From: Frateuria_A sp051900415
Lineage (GTDB): Bacteria; Pseudomonadota; Gammaproteobacteria; Xanthomonadales; Rhodanobacteraceae
Assembly (NCBI RefSeq): GCF_051900415.1
Contig: NZ_JBHZGL010000003.1
Coordinates: 248,001-312,000, forward strand
Reading direction: 5' to 3'
DNA length: 64,000 nucleotides
Position numbers and translations under genes: made by a program. The notes under the pieces are model-generated. The model did not search any database. It saw only the letters and a program-made list of their open reading frames with translations, and was not told the origin of the DNA. Every line of letters begins with the position of its first letter. Position 1 is the first letter of the stretch. Of the stretch, positions 55,224 to 63,228 are shown one piece after another.

Positions 55224-57728
55224 ATGGCAAAACACGCCTCCGTTACCGCTACCGGCGCCACGCTCGACGCACTTCCGGTGCTGCCGCTGCGCGACGTGGT
55301 GGTCTACCCCCACATGGTCATCCCGCTTTTCGTCGGACGCGACAAATCGATGCGCGCGCTCGAGCAGGCGATGGAAGGCGAGCGACAGATCCTGCTGGTG
55401 GCGCAGAAGAGCCCCGATATCGACGATCCGGTCGCCGGAGATCTGCACGAGGTCGGCACCTTGGCTGGCGTGTTGCAGTTGCTCAAGCTGCCCGACGGCA
55501 CGGTGAAGGTGCTGGTCGAGGGCCAATCACGCGTGTCCATCGAGGAATACCGCAACGAAAGCGGCATGCTCACGGCCAGCTCGCGTGTCATCGAGCCGAT
55601 CTACAGCGCCAAGGAGCGCGAGCTCGACGTCATCTCGCGCACGCTGGTCTCGCTGTTTGAACAGCTGGTCAAGCAGAGCCGCAAACTGCCGCCCGAGGTG
55701 CTCGCCACGTTGTCGGGCATCGACGATCCCTCGCGTCTGGCCGATTCGATTGCTGCTCATCTGACTGTGCGCATGGCCGAGAAGCAGAAGGTGCTGGAGA
55801 CGGCCGACGTCGGCCAGCGGCTGGAGCTGCTGATCGGCCTGGTTGATGGCGAGATGGATCTGCAGCAGGTGGAAAAGCGCATCCGCGGCCGCGTCAAATC
55901 GCAGATGGAGAAGAGCCAGCGCGAGTACTACCTCAACGAACAGATGAAGGCGATCCAGAAGGAGCTGGGCGAGGGCGAGGAGGGCGTCAACGAGATCGAG
56001 GAACTGCAGCGCAAGATCGAGGACGCCGGCATGCCCAAGCCGGTGCTGGCCAAGGCCAAGCAGGAATTCTCCAAGCTCAAGCAGATGTCGCCGATGTCGG
56101 CAGAGGCGACGGTCGTGCGCAACTATCTGGATTGGCTGATCGGCGTGCCCTGGAAAAAGAAGACCAAGGTGCGTAAGGACCTCGCGGTTGCCCAGGAAGT
56201 GCTCGACGCCGATCACTTCGGCCTGGAGAAGGTCAAGGACCGCATCCTCGAATACCTTGCCGTGCAGCAGCGCGTGAACACCATGAAGGGTCCGATCCTG
56301 TGCCTGGTCGGTCCGCCCGGCGTGGGCAAGACCTCCCTCGGCCAGTCGATCGCCAAGGCGACCAACCGCAAGTTCGTCCGCATGAGCCTTGGCGGCGTGC
56401 GCGACGAGGCGGAGATCCGCGGCCATCGACGCACCTACATCGGTTCGATGCCCGGCCGCATCGTGCAGAACCTCAACAAGGTCGGCACGCGCAATCCGCT
56501 GTTCGTGCTCGACGAGATCGACAAGATGTCGATGGACTTCCGCGGCGACCCGTCCTCCGCCCTGCTCGAGGTGCTCGACCCGGAGCAGAACAATGCGTTC
56601 AATGACCACTATCTCGAGGTCGACCTGGACCTGTCCGAGGTGATGTGGATTGCGACCGCCAATTCGCTCAATATCCCTGGCCCGTTGCTGGACCGCATGG
56701 AAGTCATTCGTGTGCCCGGCTACACCGAGGACGAAAAGCTGGCGATCGCGCAGCGCTACCTGCTGCCCAAGCAGCTGAAGGCCAATGGTCTGAAGCTGGA
56801 AGAACTGAGCATCGAGTCGGAGGCCGTGCGCGACATCGTGCGCTACTACACGCGCGAATCGGGCGTGCGCAATCTCGAGCGCGAAATTGCCAAGATCTGC
56901 CGCAAGGTGGTCAAGGAACTCACCCTCGGCCAGGTCAAGCAGGCCAAGGCCAAGCCGGCCGCAAAGTCCACGAGCAAGACCAGGAAGAAGCCGGGCGCGA
57001 CACAGGTGGTCGTCACGCCGGAGAACATCGAGCATTACCTGGGCGTGCGTCGTTTCGATTTCGGCCGAGCCGAACAGGAAAACGAGGTGGGCCTGGTCAC
57101 GGGCCTGGCGTGGACCTCGGTCGGCGGCGATCTGCTGAGCATCGAAGCGTCGGTGGTGCCGGGCAAGGGCCGGATGGTCCACACCGGGCAACTGGGCGAT
57201 GTGATGAAGGAATCGATCCAGGCGGCCACGTCGGTGGTGCGCGCACGCGTGGACCAGTTGGGCATCGACCCGGATTTCTACCAGAACCTCGATGTGCACA
57301 TCCACGTGCCCGAAGGTGCCACGCCCAAGGACGGCCCGAGCGCGGGCATCGCCATGTGCACGGCGCTGGTCTCGGTGTTGACCAAGGTACCGGTGCGCTC
57401 GGAGGTGGCGATGACGGGCGAGATCACGTTGCGCGGTCGTGTCCTGCCGATTGGCGGTCTCAAGGAAAAGCTGCTTGCGGCCCATCGCGGCGGCATCACC
57501 ACGGTGATCATCCCCGAGGAAAACAAGAAGGACCTGGCCGACATTCCGGCCAACGTCACCTCGTCGCTGGACATCCACGCGGTGCGCTGGATCGACGAGG
57601 TGCTCGACATCGCGTTGGAGCATCCGCTGCGCCCGGCCAAACCCGCGGTCGAAAGCGCCGGCGAGGAACACGCACCGGTCGAGCCGGCGACCGAGGAAAC
57701 GGCTGAGAATCGTACTCGCGCGCACTGA
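55224..57728 (+). CDS. lon: ATP-dependent protease La (Lon)
   Basis: 834 aa. N-terminal substrate-binding domain (about 15-215, LPVLPLRDVVVYPHMVIPLF), AAA+ domain with Walker A GPPGVGKT near residue 363, and C-terminal protease with catalytic dyad S706 (KDGPSAGIAM) and K749 (GGLKEKLLAAHRGG). A Lys/Ala-rich insert (about 572-592) sits between the AAA and protease domains. It degrades misfolded and regulatory proteins. I could not identify a heat-shock promoter upstream with confidence. Confidence 0.98.
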   Translation: MAKHASVTATGATLDALPVLPLRDVVVYPHMVIPLFVGRDKSMRALEQAMEGERQILLVAQKSPDIDDPVAGDLHEVGTLAGVLQLLKLPDGTVKVLVEGQSRVSIEEYRNESGMLTASSRVIEPIYSAKERELDVISRTLVSLFEQLVKQSRKLPPEVLATLSGIDDPSRLADSIAAHLTVRMAEKQKVLETADVGQRLELLIGLVDGEMDLQQVEKRIRGRVKSQMEKSQREYYLNEQMKAIQKELGEGEEGVNEIEELQRKIEDAGMPKPVLAKAKQEFSKLKQMSPMSAEATVVRNYLDWLIGVPWKKKTKVRKDLAVAQEVLDADHFGLEKVKDRILEYLAVQQRVNTMKGPILCLVGPPGVGKTSLGQSIAKATNRKFVRMSLGGVRDEAEIRGHRRTYIGSMPGRIVQNLNKVGTRNPLFVLDEIDKMSMDFRGDPSSALLEVLDPEQNNAFNDHYLEVDLDLSEVMWIATANSLNIPGPLLDRMEVIRVPGYTEDEKLAIAQRYLLPKQLKANGLKLEELSIESEAVRDIVRYYTRESGVRNLEREIAKICRKVVKELTLGQVKQAKAKPAAKSTSKTRKKPGATQVVVTPENIEHYLGVRRFDFGRAEQENEVGLVTGLAWTSVGGDLLSIEASVVPGKGRMVHTGQLGDVMKESIQAATSVVRARVDQLGIDPDFYQNLDVHIHVPEGATPKDGPSAGIAMCTALVSVLTKVPVRSEVAMTGEITLRGRVLPIGGLKEKLLAAHRGGITTVIIPEENKKDLADIPANVTSSLDIHAVRWIDEVLDIALEHPLRPAKPAVESAGEEHAPVEPATEETAENRTRAH

Positions 57729-57747
57729 TCTTGAAGGTTTTTTCCCC

Positions 57748-57779
57748 AAGGCCGTCCGATCCCGGGCGGCCTTTTTTTT
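57748..57779 (+). terminator. Rho-independent terminator after lon
   Basis: Stem AAGGCCGTCC/GGGCGGCCTT around a short loop, followed by eight T. Lies 20 nt after the lon stop. Confidence 0.92.
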
Positions 57780-57889
57780 GCCTTCACGATGAGCCCCTCA
57801 GGGAGCCTCGCGCGGTAGCCGTTCCGGCTGCCGTTTGCAAGTGGTCGAGGTTGGTGTCGAAACCCCCGGAACCGTTGGTATTGCTTGTA

Positions 57890-57919
57890 TTGCGGACCGC
57901 CGCGAGGCACTGGTATAAA
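57890..57919 (+). promoter_or_regulatory. Candidate promoter of the HU gene
   Basis: TTGCGG (57890-57895), 18-nt spacer, TATAAA (57914-57919). The start would lie near 57926, giving a leader of about 130 nt before the HU start. The rest of this 280-nt gap shows nothing else recognisable. Confidence 0.55.
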
Positions 57920-58059
57920 GACGGCACCGCAGTCAAAGCGCCGTGCATTTGGCGTGGCGATGCGGGGTTGCGGGGGATGCCGGTCATGCCATTCCATGGC
58001 GGCGTTTTCTCGTCCCAGACCGATCACGCGGGCAGCAAACCGTTTAAGGGAGTGTCTCA

Positions 58060-58332
58060 ATGAATAAAACCGATCTGATCAATGCCGTCGCCGAAAAGGC
58101 CGAGCTGACCAAGGCCGACGCCGGCCGTGCCCTCGAAGCGTTCTTCGAGACGGTGCAGAAGGCGCTGAAGAAGGGCGACGACGTCTCGGTCGTGGGCTTC
58201 GGCACCTTCACCGTGCGCAAGCGCGCCGCTCGTACCGGTCGCAATCCGCGCACCAACGAGACGATCAAGATCAAGGCTTCCAAGGTGCCGGCGTTCAAGG
58301 CTGGCAAGACGCTCAAGGATGCCCTAAACTGA
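58060..58332 (+). CDS. hupB: DNA-binding protein HU (beta type)
   Basis: 90 aa. MNKTDLINAVAEKAELTKAD and the DNA-binding arm GFGTFTVRKRAARTGRNPRT followed by NETIKI are complete. It bends and compacts DNA as a dimer. Strong AAGGGAG ribosome site. Located between lon and ppiD as in E. coli hupB, here with two tRNA genes inserted before ppiD. Confidence 0.97.
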   Translation: MNKTDLINAVAEKAELTKADAGRALEAFFETVQKALKKGDDVSVVGFGTFTVRKRAARTGRNPRTNETIKIKASKVPAFKAGKTLKDALN

Positions 58333-58353
58333 GCGGCTAGTTCGCTCGGTTTC

Positions 58354-58428
58354 GGGTGCTTAGCTCAGCGGTAGAGCGTCGCCCTTACAAGGCGAGGGTC
58401 GTAGGTTCGATCCCTACAGCACCCACCA
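58354..58428 (+). tRNA. tRNA-Val (anticodon TAC)
   Basis: 75 nt with encoded CCA. Acceptor GGGTGCT/AGCACCC; anticodon stem TCGCC/GGCGA with loop CTTACAA. Only 21 nt after the HU stop, with no terminator between, so it may share the HU transcript. Confidence 0.97.
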
Positions 58429-58435
58429 GAATCGC

Positions 58436-58512
58436 GGAGTGGTAGTTCAGTCGGTTAGAATGCTGGCCTGTCACGCCGGAGGTCGCGGGTTCGAGTCCCG
58501 TCCACTCCGCCA
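58436..58512 (+). tRNA. tRNA-Asp (anticodon GTC)
   Basis: 77 nt with encoded CCA. Acceptor GGAGTGG/CCACTCC with discriminator G; anticodon stem CTGGC/GCCGG with loop CTGTCAC. 7 nt after tRNA-Val. Confidence 0.97.
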
Positions 58513-58520
58513 GTAATTCC

Positions 58521-58543
58521 AAGGGCGCCCACGTGGCGCCCTT
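58521..58543 (+). terminator. Hairpin after tRNA-Asp
   Basis: AAGGGCGCC/GGCGCCCTT with a 5-nt loop, followed by a weak T-rich tail (GTCGTTT). It probably ends or attenuates the hup-tRNA transcript just before ppiD. Confidence 0.7.
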
Positions 58544-58592
58544 GTCGTTTATGCTTTGCGGCTTGCAAAGCTTTCGAATCGCGGGAATCCAT

Positions 58593-60500
58593 ATGCTGCA
58601 GTCGTTGAGAGACAAGATGCACGGCTGGCCGTCCATCGTCGTGCTGGGCGTGGCGGTGTTCGCCATGTCCTTCTTCGGCATCGAGGGCTATTTCACTTCG
58701 CGCACCGAGACCTTCGTGGCCAAGGTCGGCAAGCAGGAGATCAGCCAGCAGGATTTCCAGAACCGCATGAACCAGCTGCGCCAGCAGGCCAGTGCGCAGA
58801 TGGGCGACCAGTTCGACCCGAGCGTGTACGAGCAACCGGAAACGAAGGAGCGCGTGCTCGGCGCGATGGTGGACCAGCAACTGCTGCTCAAGGCCAATGA
58901 CGAGCTGGGTCTGCGCGTTTCCGACGCCGCGGTGCGCGATGCCATCGCCGCGATTCCGTCCTTCCAGGTGAACGGTCAATTCGATGCGGCCACCTACAAG
59001 GCCGTGCTTGCAGCGCAGCGCAAGACGCCGGCGATGTTCGAGGACGAGGTGCGCTCGTCGATGGCGATCAGCCTGGTTCCCGACGCGCTCACGGCCAGCA
59101 CGATCATCACCGAGGACGAGGTCGACCGCTTTCTCAAGCTGCGCCTGCAGCGTCGTGACGTGCGCTACGTCATGTTGCCGCGTCCGGCATTGACCGACAG
59201 CAAGGTCACCGATGCGCAGATCCAGGCTTACTACAAGCAGCACCAGGCTGAGTTCATGGCGCCCGAGCAGGTCGCCATCCGCTACGTGGAGGTGAGTGCG
59301 GCGGGCCTCAATGCGGATAATCCGCCGACCGAGGACGACTTGCGCAAGCGCTACGAGGACGAAAAGCAGCGCTTCGTGCAGCCGGAGCAGCGTCTGGTTT
59401 CGCACATCCTGGTGGATGTGCCCAACAACGCCACGCCCGAGCAGCAGAAGGCTGCGCTGGCCAAGGCCCAGAAGATTGCGGCCGAGGCGACGCCGGAAAA
59501 CTTTGCCCAGCTGGCCGCGAAGGATTCGGCCGACCTGGGCTCCCGGCGCCAGGGCGGCGATCTGGGCTGGCTGGAGCAGGGCGTGACCAACAAGGCCTTC
59601 GACGATGCGCTGTTCGCGCTTCAAAAGGGTCAGATCTCCAAGCCGGTGCTGTCGGATGAGGGCTACCACGTGATCTGGCTGCGCGACGTCCGCAGCGGCC
59701 AGGCCAAGCCATTCGAGGAAGTGCGCGGCCAGCTCGAGCAGGAAGCCGTCGCCGCCGAGCGTGAGCGCAAGTACAACGAGGTGGCCGGCAAGCTGGCCGA
59801 CAAGACCTACCAGAACCCGACCTCGCTCGAGCCGGCCGCGCAGGCGCTGGACCTGCCGGTCCAGAGCACCGGCCTGTTCACCCGCGAGGGCGACAAGAGC
59901 GGCATCGCGGCCGATCCGAAGGTCGCCAAGGCGGCGTTCTCCGACGACGTGCTCGTGCAGGGCAACAACTCCAACCTGATCGACCTGGGTAACGACCACT
60001 CCGTGGTGATCCACGTCGACAAGCATGTCCCCGCGGCGGTGAAGCCGCTGGCGGAAGTGCGCGACGCCATCGAGAAGGACATCCTCGACGAGCGCATCGC
60101 CGCGGCGGCCAAGCAGCGTGCCGATGGACTGCTGGCGCGCCTGCAGAAGGGCGAGGCGATGGACGTCGTGGCCGCGTCGGCCGGTGCTGCCGTCGAGAGC
60201 GTGCCGGAGGCGTTGCGCGTGCAGCAGGGCCTTCCCGAGCAGTTGCGCGACGAGGCTTTCCTGCTGCCGCACCCGAAGGACGGCAAGCCGCAGTTCGCCG
60301 CGGTGGCTCTGCCCGAGGGCGCCTACGCGCTGCTGGCGGTAGACAAGGTCCAGGACGGCGACCTTTCCAAGGTGACGCCCGACCAGCGCAAGATGCTGCG
60401 CCAGAGCATGTTGGCCGCCTACGGCAATGTGGCTACCGAAGGCTTCATCGATCAGCTGAAGGCGAAGACCGAGATCAAGATCGCCAAGGAGCGGATGTAA
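58593..60500 (+). CDS. ppiD: Periplasmic folding chaperone PpiD (SurA-like parvulin)
   Basis: 635 aa. A short cytoplasmic start and one membrane span (about 13-31, IVVLGVAVFAMSFFGI) anchor it in the inner membrane. A SurA-like N-terminal chaperone domain follows (about 35-190). The parvulin PPIase domain lies at about 265-365 (RLVSHILVDV ... GGDLGWLEQG ... YHVIWLRDV). It assists proteins emerging from the Sec translocon. The start MLQSLRDKMHGWPS at 58593 fits the family. Confidence 0.95.
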   Translation: MLQSLRDKMHGWPSIVVLGVAVFAMSFFGIEGYFTSRTETFVAKVGKQEISQQDFQNRMNQLRQQASAQMGDQFDPSVYEQPETKERVLGAMVDQQLLLKANDELGLRVSDAAVRDAIAAIPSFQVNGQFDAATYKAVLAAQRKTPAMFEDEVRSSMAISLVPDALTASTIITEDEVDRFLKLRLQRRDVRYVMLPRPALTDSKVTDAQIQAYYKQHQAEFMAPEQVAIRYVEVSAAGLNADNPPTEDDLRKRYEDEKQRFVQPEQRLVSHILVDVPNNATPEQQKAALAKAQKIAAEATPENFAQLAAKDSADLGSRRQGGDLGWLEQGVTNKAFDDALFALQKGQISKPVLSDEGYHVIWLRDVRSGQAKPFEEVRGQLEQEAVAAERERKYNEVAGKLADKTYQNPTSLEPAAQALDLPVQSTGLFTREGDKSGIAADPKVAKAAFSDDVLVQGNNSNLIDLGNDHSVVIHVDKHVPAAVKPLAEVRDAIEKDILDERIAAAAKQRADGLLARLQKGEAMDVVAASAGAAVESVPEALRVQQGLPEQLRDEAFLLPHPKDGKPQFAAVALPEGAYALLAVDKVQDGDLSKVTPDQRKMLRQSMLAAYGNVATEGFIDQLKAKTEIKIAKERM

Positions 60501-60523
60501 GCTCGCGATTGGAGATCCGGCAA

Positions 60524-60551
60524 AAAAAGGCGACCTCCGGGTCGCCTTTTT
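60524..60551 (+). terminator. Rho-independent terminator after ppiD
   Basis: AAAAAGGCGACC/GGTCGCCTTTTT stem with a TCCG loop; symmetric A and T flanks make it bidirectional. 24 nt after the ppiD stop. Confidence 0.93.
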
Positions 60552-60641
60552 GTTGTTGTCGCTCCTGGGTCTGGAGGGCAGGTGATGGCGGAGGGGCTGA
60601 AGAGCCTTCGTGCAAACCGCTGCGTTTTCGCGCGACATGAA

Positions 60642-60662
60642 AAGGGCCCGCTACGGGCCCTT
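60642..60662. terminator. Terminator-like hairpin upstream of the REP element
   Basis: Perfect 9-bp stem AAGGGCCCG/CGGGCCCTT with a CTA loop and a weak T-rich flank. Lies in the convergent region between ppiD and fabI. Confidence 0.6.
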
Positions 60663-60666
60663 CTTC

Positions 60667-60725
60667 GTAGGGTGGGCTTCAGCCCACCACCACGCGTCCG
60701 GATGGTGGGCTAAGGCCCACCCTAC
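60667..60725. repeat. Paired REP element (GTAGGGTGGGC family, two inverted copies)
   Basis: A forward copy (GTAGGGTGGGCTTCAGCCCA at 60667) and an inverted copy ending CCCACCCTAC at 60725, separated by a short spacer. Such head-to-head pairs are typical of REPIN/BIME structures. Confidence 0.85.
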
Positions 60726-60763
60726 AATGGCTTTCAGCAAGCTTCCGGACGCGGCTGCGAAAC

Positions 60764-60790
60764 AAAAAAAGCGGCCACGAGGGCCGCTTT
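60764..60790 (-). terminator. Rho-independent terminator of fabI
   Basis: On the minus strand, AAAGCGGCCCTCGTGGCCGCTTT followed by further T residues: an 8-bp GC stem and a run of seven T. It lies 22 nt after the fabI stop. Confidence 0.9.
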
Positions 60791-60812
60791 CTCTCTTGCG
60801 ATCAGGCCGACC

Positions 60813-61595
60813 TCAGATACCGGTCATGCCCAGGATGTTGTAGCCAGCGTCCACGTAGGTGATCTCGCCGGTCACGCCCGAAGCCAGGTCCGAGCACAGG
60901 AACGCGCCCACGTTGCCGACCTCGTCGATGGTCACGCTGCGGCGCAGCGGTGCGTTCTCGTCCACATGGTCGAGCATCTTGCGGAAATTGGAGATGCCCG
61001 CGGCGGCCAGCGTCTTGATCGGACCGGCCGAGATCGCGTTGACGCGGGTGCCTTCCGGGCCGAGATTGAAAGCCAGGTAGCGCACGTTCGCTTCCAGGCT
61101 GGCCTTGGCCAGGCCCATCACGTTGTAGTTGTTCAGCGCGCGCTCGGCGCCCAGGTAAGTCAGCGTGAGGATGGCGCCGCCACGGCCGGCCATCATCGGA
61201 CGCGCGGCCTTGGCAAGCGCGGCCAGGCTGTAGCTGGAGATGTCGTGCGCGATGGTGAAGTTCTCGCGCGTGAGGTTGTCCAGGTACTGACCCTGCAACG
61301 CCTCGCGGGGCGCGAAGCCGACCGAGTGGACCAGGATGTCGAAGCCGTCCCAGTGCTTGCCCAGCTCCGCGTACATCTGGTCGATCTGGCCGTCCTGAGA
61401 CACGTCACAGGGCAGCACGATGTTCGAGCCGAACGCATTGGCGGCCTCGTCGACGCGGTCCTTCAGCCGCTCGTTCTGATAGGTGAAGGCCAGTTGTGCG
61501 CCCTCGCGATGCATCGCGTTGGCAATGCCCCAGGCGATCGAGCGCTGGCTGGCGATGCCGACGATCAGGGCACGCTTGCCGTGCAGGAATCCCAT
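60813..61595 (-). CDS. fabI: Enoyl-[acyl-carrier-protein] reductase [NADH]
   Basis: 260 aa short-chain dehydrogenase-like enzyme. Start MGFLHGKRALIVGIASQRSIAWGIA carries the NADH-binding loop. The catalytic Tyr and Lys lie in NNYNVMGLAKASLE (Y-x6-K spacing of FabI), and GPIKTLAAAGI is the substrate loop. It reduces enoyl-ACP in each round of fatty acid elongation and is the triclosan target family. Monocistronic, with its own terminator, convergent with ppiD. Confidence 0.97.
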   Translation of the reverse strand: MGFLHGKRALIVGIASQRSIAWGIANAMHREGAQLAFTYQNERLKDRVDEAANAFGSNIVLPCDVSQDGQIDQMYAELGKHWDGFDILVHSVGFAPREALQGQYLDNLTRENFTIAHDISSYSLAALAKAARPMMAGRGGAILTLTYLGAERALNNYNVMGLAKASLEANVRYLAFNLGPEGTRVNAISAGPIKTLAAAGISNFRKMLDHVDENAPLRRSVTIDEVGNVGAFLCSDLASGVTGEITYVDAGYNILGMTGI

Positions 61596-61808
61596 GCGTC
61601 CTCCAGGAAGTTGATGGCGCGCCGGGTGGCGCAGCCGGGTGATTTTAGCAGTGCAGCGGCTCCGTGGGCTCGTTGCCCATACACAAGCTGACCGGGCGCG
61701 ACCGTTGGGGGATTGTCGCTACATGGCGTAGACCAGACGCCGGGTAGGTTGGCTCCATGCGCCTACCGTCCAGCACGCCCCGCCAGGGAAACGCATGAGC
61801 GCGTCGCC

Positions 61809-62519
61809 ATGAGGCCCTGGCTCGCCATCGCGATGGTCGTCGCCGCGCCGTTGGTGCTGGCGATCGTCGAAATCTTCCATCCCCATCCCCACGATCTGTT
61901 CGACCTGGACGTGGATCGCTGGATGTTTGTGCATTACGCGCAGATTCCGCTGTTTCCGCTTTCGGCGCTGTCGATGGCCATGCTGGTGCGCGACCGCACC
62001 GACTGGGCCGCGTGGCTGTGCAAGGCGGGCATGTTCGTGTTCGCGGTGGCCTTTACCACCTTTGACACCGCGGCCGGGCTGGTGATCGGCCTGCTGGTGA
62101 AGGGTGCGCTGGCCTCCGGCGATCCAGAATCCTGGCGTGACATGATCGATGCCTTGTGGTTCGACCCCGTGCTGGGCGGCAAGGGGTTCACGGATGCGCC
62201 GCTGATGGGCCTGATCGGGCGCCTGTCGTTGTCTTTCGGTGCGGTGGCAGGTGCGATCTCGCTCAAGCGGGCGGGACACGGTTGGCTGCCCGTGCTGCTG
62301 CTGGCCGCCGCCAGTTTCGGCATCAACGTATTCAAATCCCATTCCTGGCCTGGCGGGCCGCTCACGTTCGGCGGCATGGCGCTGGCGGCCGGCTGGATCC
62401 GTTGGCAAGCCCTGCGCCGGGAGGCACGCGCAGTAGCCTCGGTGCAGGTGGCGTCCGCTCCTGTCGATGCCTCCGTCAAGGCAGTTGCCGAACCAAGGGA
62501 TCGCGTGGGCGTGCGCTGA
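61809..62519 (+). CDS. Membrane protein of unknown function
   Basis: 236 aa from MRPWLAIAMVVAAPLVLAIVEIF. About six hydrophobic segments are visible (roughly residues 5-22, 48-66, 76-100, 136-155, 163-180, 182-200). A motif HPHPHDLFDLDVDRW follows the first span, and a charged C-terminal tail is likely cytoplasmic. I do not recognise the family. It does not show PAP2 or DedA motifs. Its neighbours (fabI divergent, AhpD-like downstream) give no functional hint. Confidence 0.7.
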   Translation: MRPWLAIAMVVAAPLVLAIVEIFHPHPHDLFDLDVDRWMFVHYAQIPLFPLSALSMAMLVRDRTDWAAWLCKAGMFVFAVAFTTFDTAAGLVIGLLVKGALASGDPESWRDMIDALWFDPVLGGKGFTDAPLMGLIGRLSLSFGAVAGAISLKRAGHGWLPVLLLAAASFGINVFKSHSWPGGPLTFGGMALAAGWIRWQALRREARAVASVQVASAPVDASVKAVAEPRDRVGVR

Positions 62520-62709
62520 GCGCAAGTCGCCTGGAGCCCGCCATCGCCTCTCCACCGCGCGTCCAGCCACCAGGCTGGCACGCGCTGACCTGCATCAATG
62601 CAAAGCCTGGGCGCGGCGAGCATGATCGAATCGCGGAGCCCACTCGGGTCGTGCAGGCCAAGATGACCGCCGCGACCGCGCGCCGCACCGCTCCGTCAAG
62701 GAGGCATCC

Positions 62710-62895
62710 ATGAACAAGCCTGTTTTCCCCCCGCCATCGCCCGCGCGCCGGGCCACCGAAAGCCGGATCGACGACGAACTGGCACAGAGCTTTCCGGCCA
62801 GCGATCCGCCCAGTTGGACCCTTGGTGCGGCCGAGCCGGGCGATTCGGAACGACGCATCCAGGGGAACCTACATGACACAGCCGCTTTACCCTGA
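62710..62895 (+). CDS. Small conserved-looking protein with SFPASDPPSW motif
   Basis: 61 aa: a basic Pro-rich start, then SRIDDELAQSFPASDPPSWT, and a polar tail. Similar small proteins with an E/D-x-L-x-x-SFPASDPPSW motif are common in proteobacteria and have no known function. A GGAGG site (62698-62703) precedes the ATG. Its last 23 nt overlap the AhpD-like gene in another frame, so the two are probably one transcript and functionally linked. Confidence 0.75.
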   Translation: MNKPVFPPPSPARRATESRIDDELAQSFPASDPPSWTLGAAEPGDSERRIQGNLHDTAALP

Positions 62896-63217
62896 ATCCA
62901 CCGCCGTGCTCGCGCGCAAGCGGCGGGAACTTGCACCCGAACCATTGCAGGCCTTCAAGGCCTTCAGCGCTGCGGTGTTCGCCGAGGGCGCGCTGTCGCC
63001 GCAGACCAAGCAACTGATCGCGGTGGCGGTCGCGCACGTCACCCAGTGTCCGTACTGCATCAAAGGCCACACGGCCGAGGCGCTGAAACAGGGCGCCAGC
63101 GAGCAGCAAATCATGGAGGCGATCTGGGTTGCCGCCGAGATGCGCGCTGGCGGTGCCTATGCGCATTCCGCGCTGGCGCTGGACGTCATGCACCAGCGCG
63201 CGCACCCGGAAGCCTGA
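62873..63217 (+). CDS. AhpD-like / carboxymuconolactone decarboxylase family protein
   Basis: 114 aa all-helical protein with the redox motif C59-x-x-C62 and nearby H66 (VTQCPYCIKGHTAEA). AhpD-family members use this motif as a peroxidase or disulfide reductase; small single-domain members are often of unknown substrate. The start MTQPLYPES at 62873 has an AGGGGA site. It is 11 nt before a cysteine synthase-like gene, hinting at sulfur or thiol metabolism. Confidence 0.9.
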   Translation: MTQPLYPESTAVLARKRRELAPEPLQAFKAFSAAVFAEGALSPQTKQLIAVAVAHVTQCPYCIKGHTAEALKQGASEQQIMEAIWVAAEMRAGGAYAHSALALDVMHQRAHPEA

Positions 63218-63228
63218 GGAACATCCAC

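Noticed and set aside
58455..60638. A 727-codon minus-strand open frame over tRNA-Asp and ppiD
   Set aside because: Antisense shadow of ppiD; it also runs through a tRNA gene and has no recognisable domain.
61809..62519. PAP2 phosphatase or DedA protein
   Set aside because: No KxxxxxxRP, PSGH or DedA signature was found in the translation; left as unknown.
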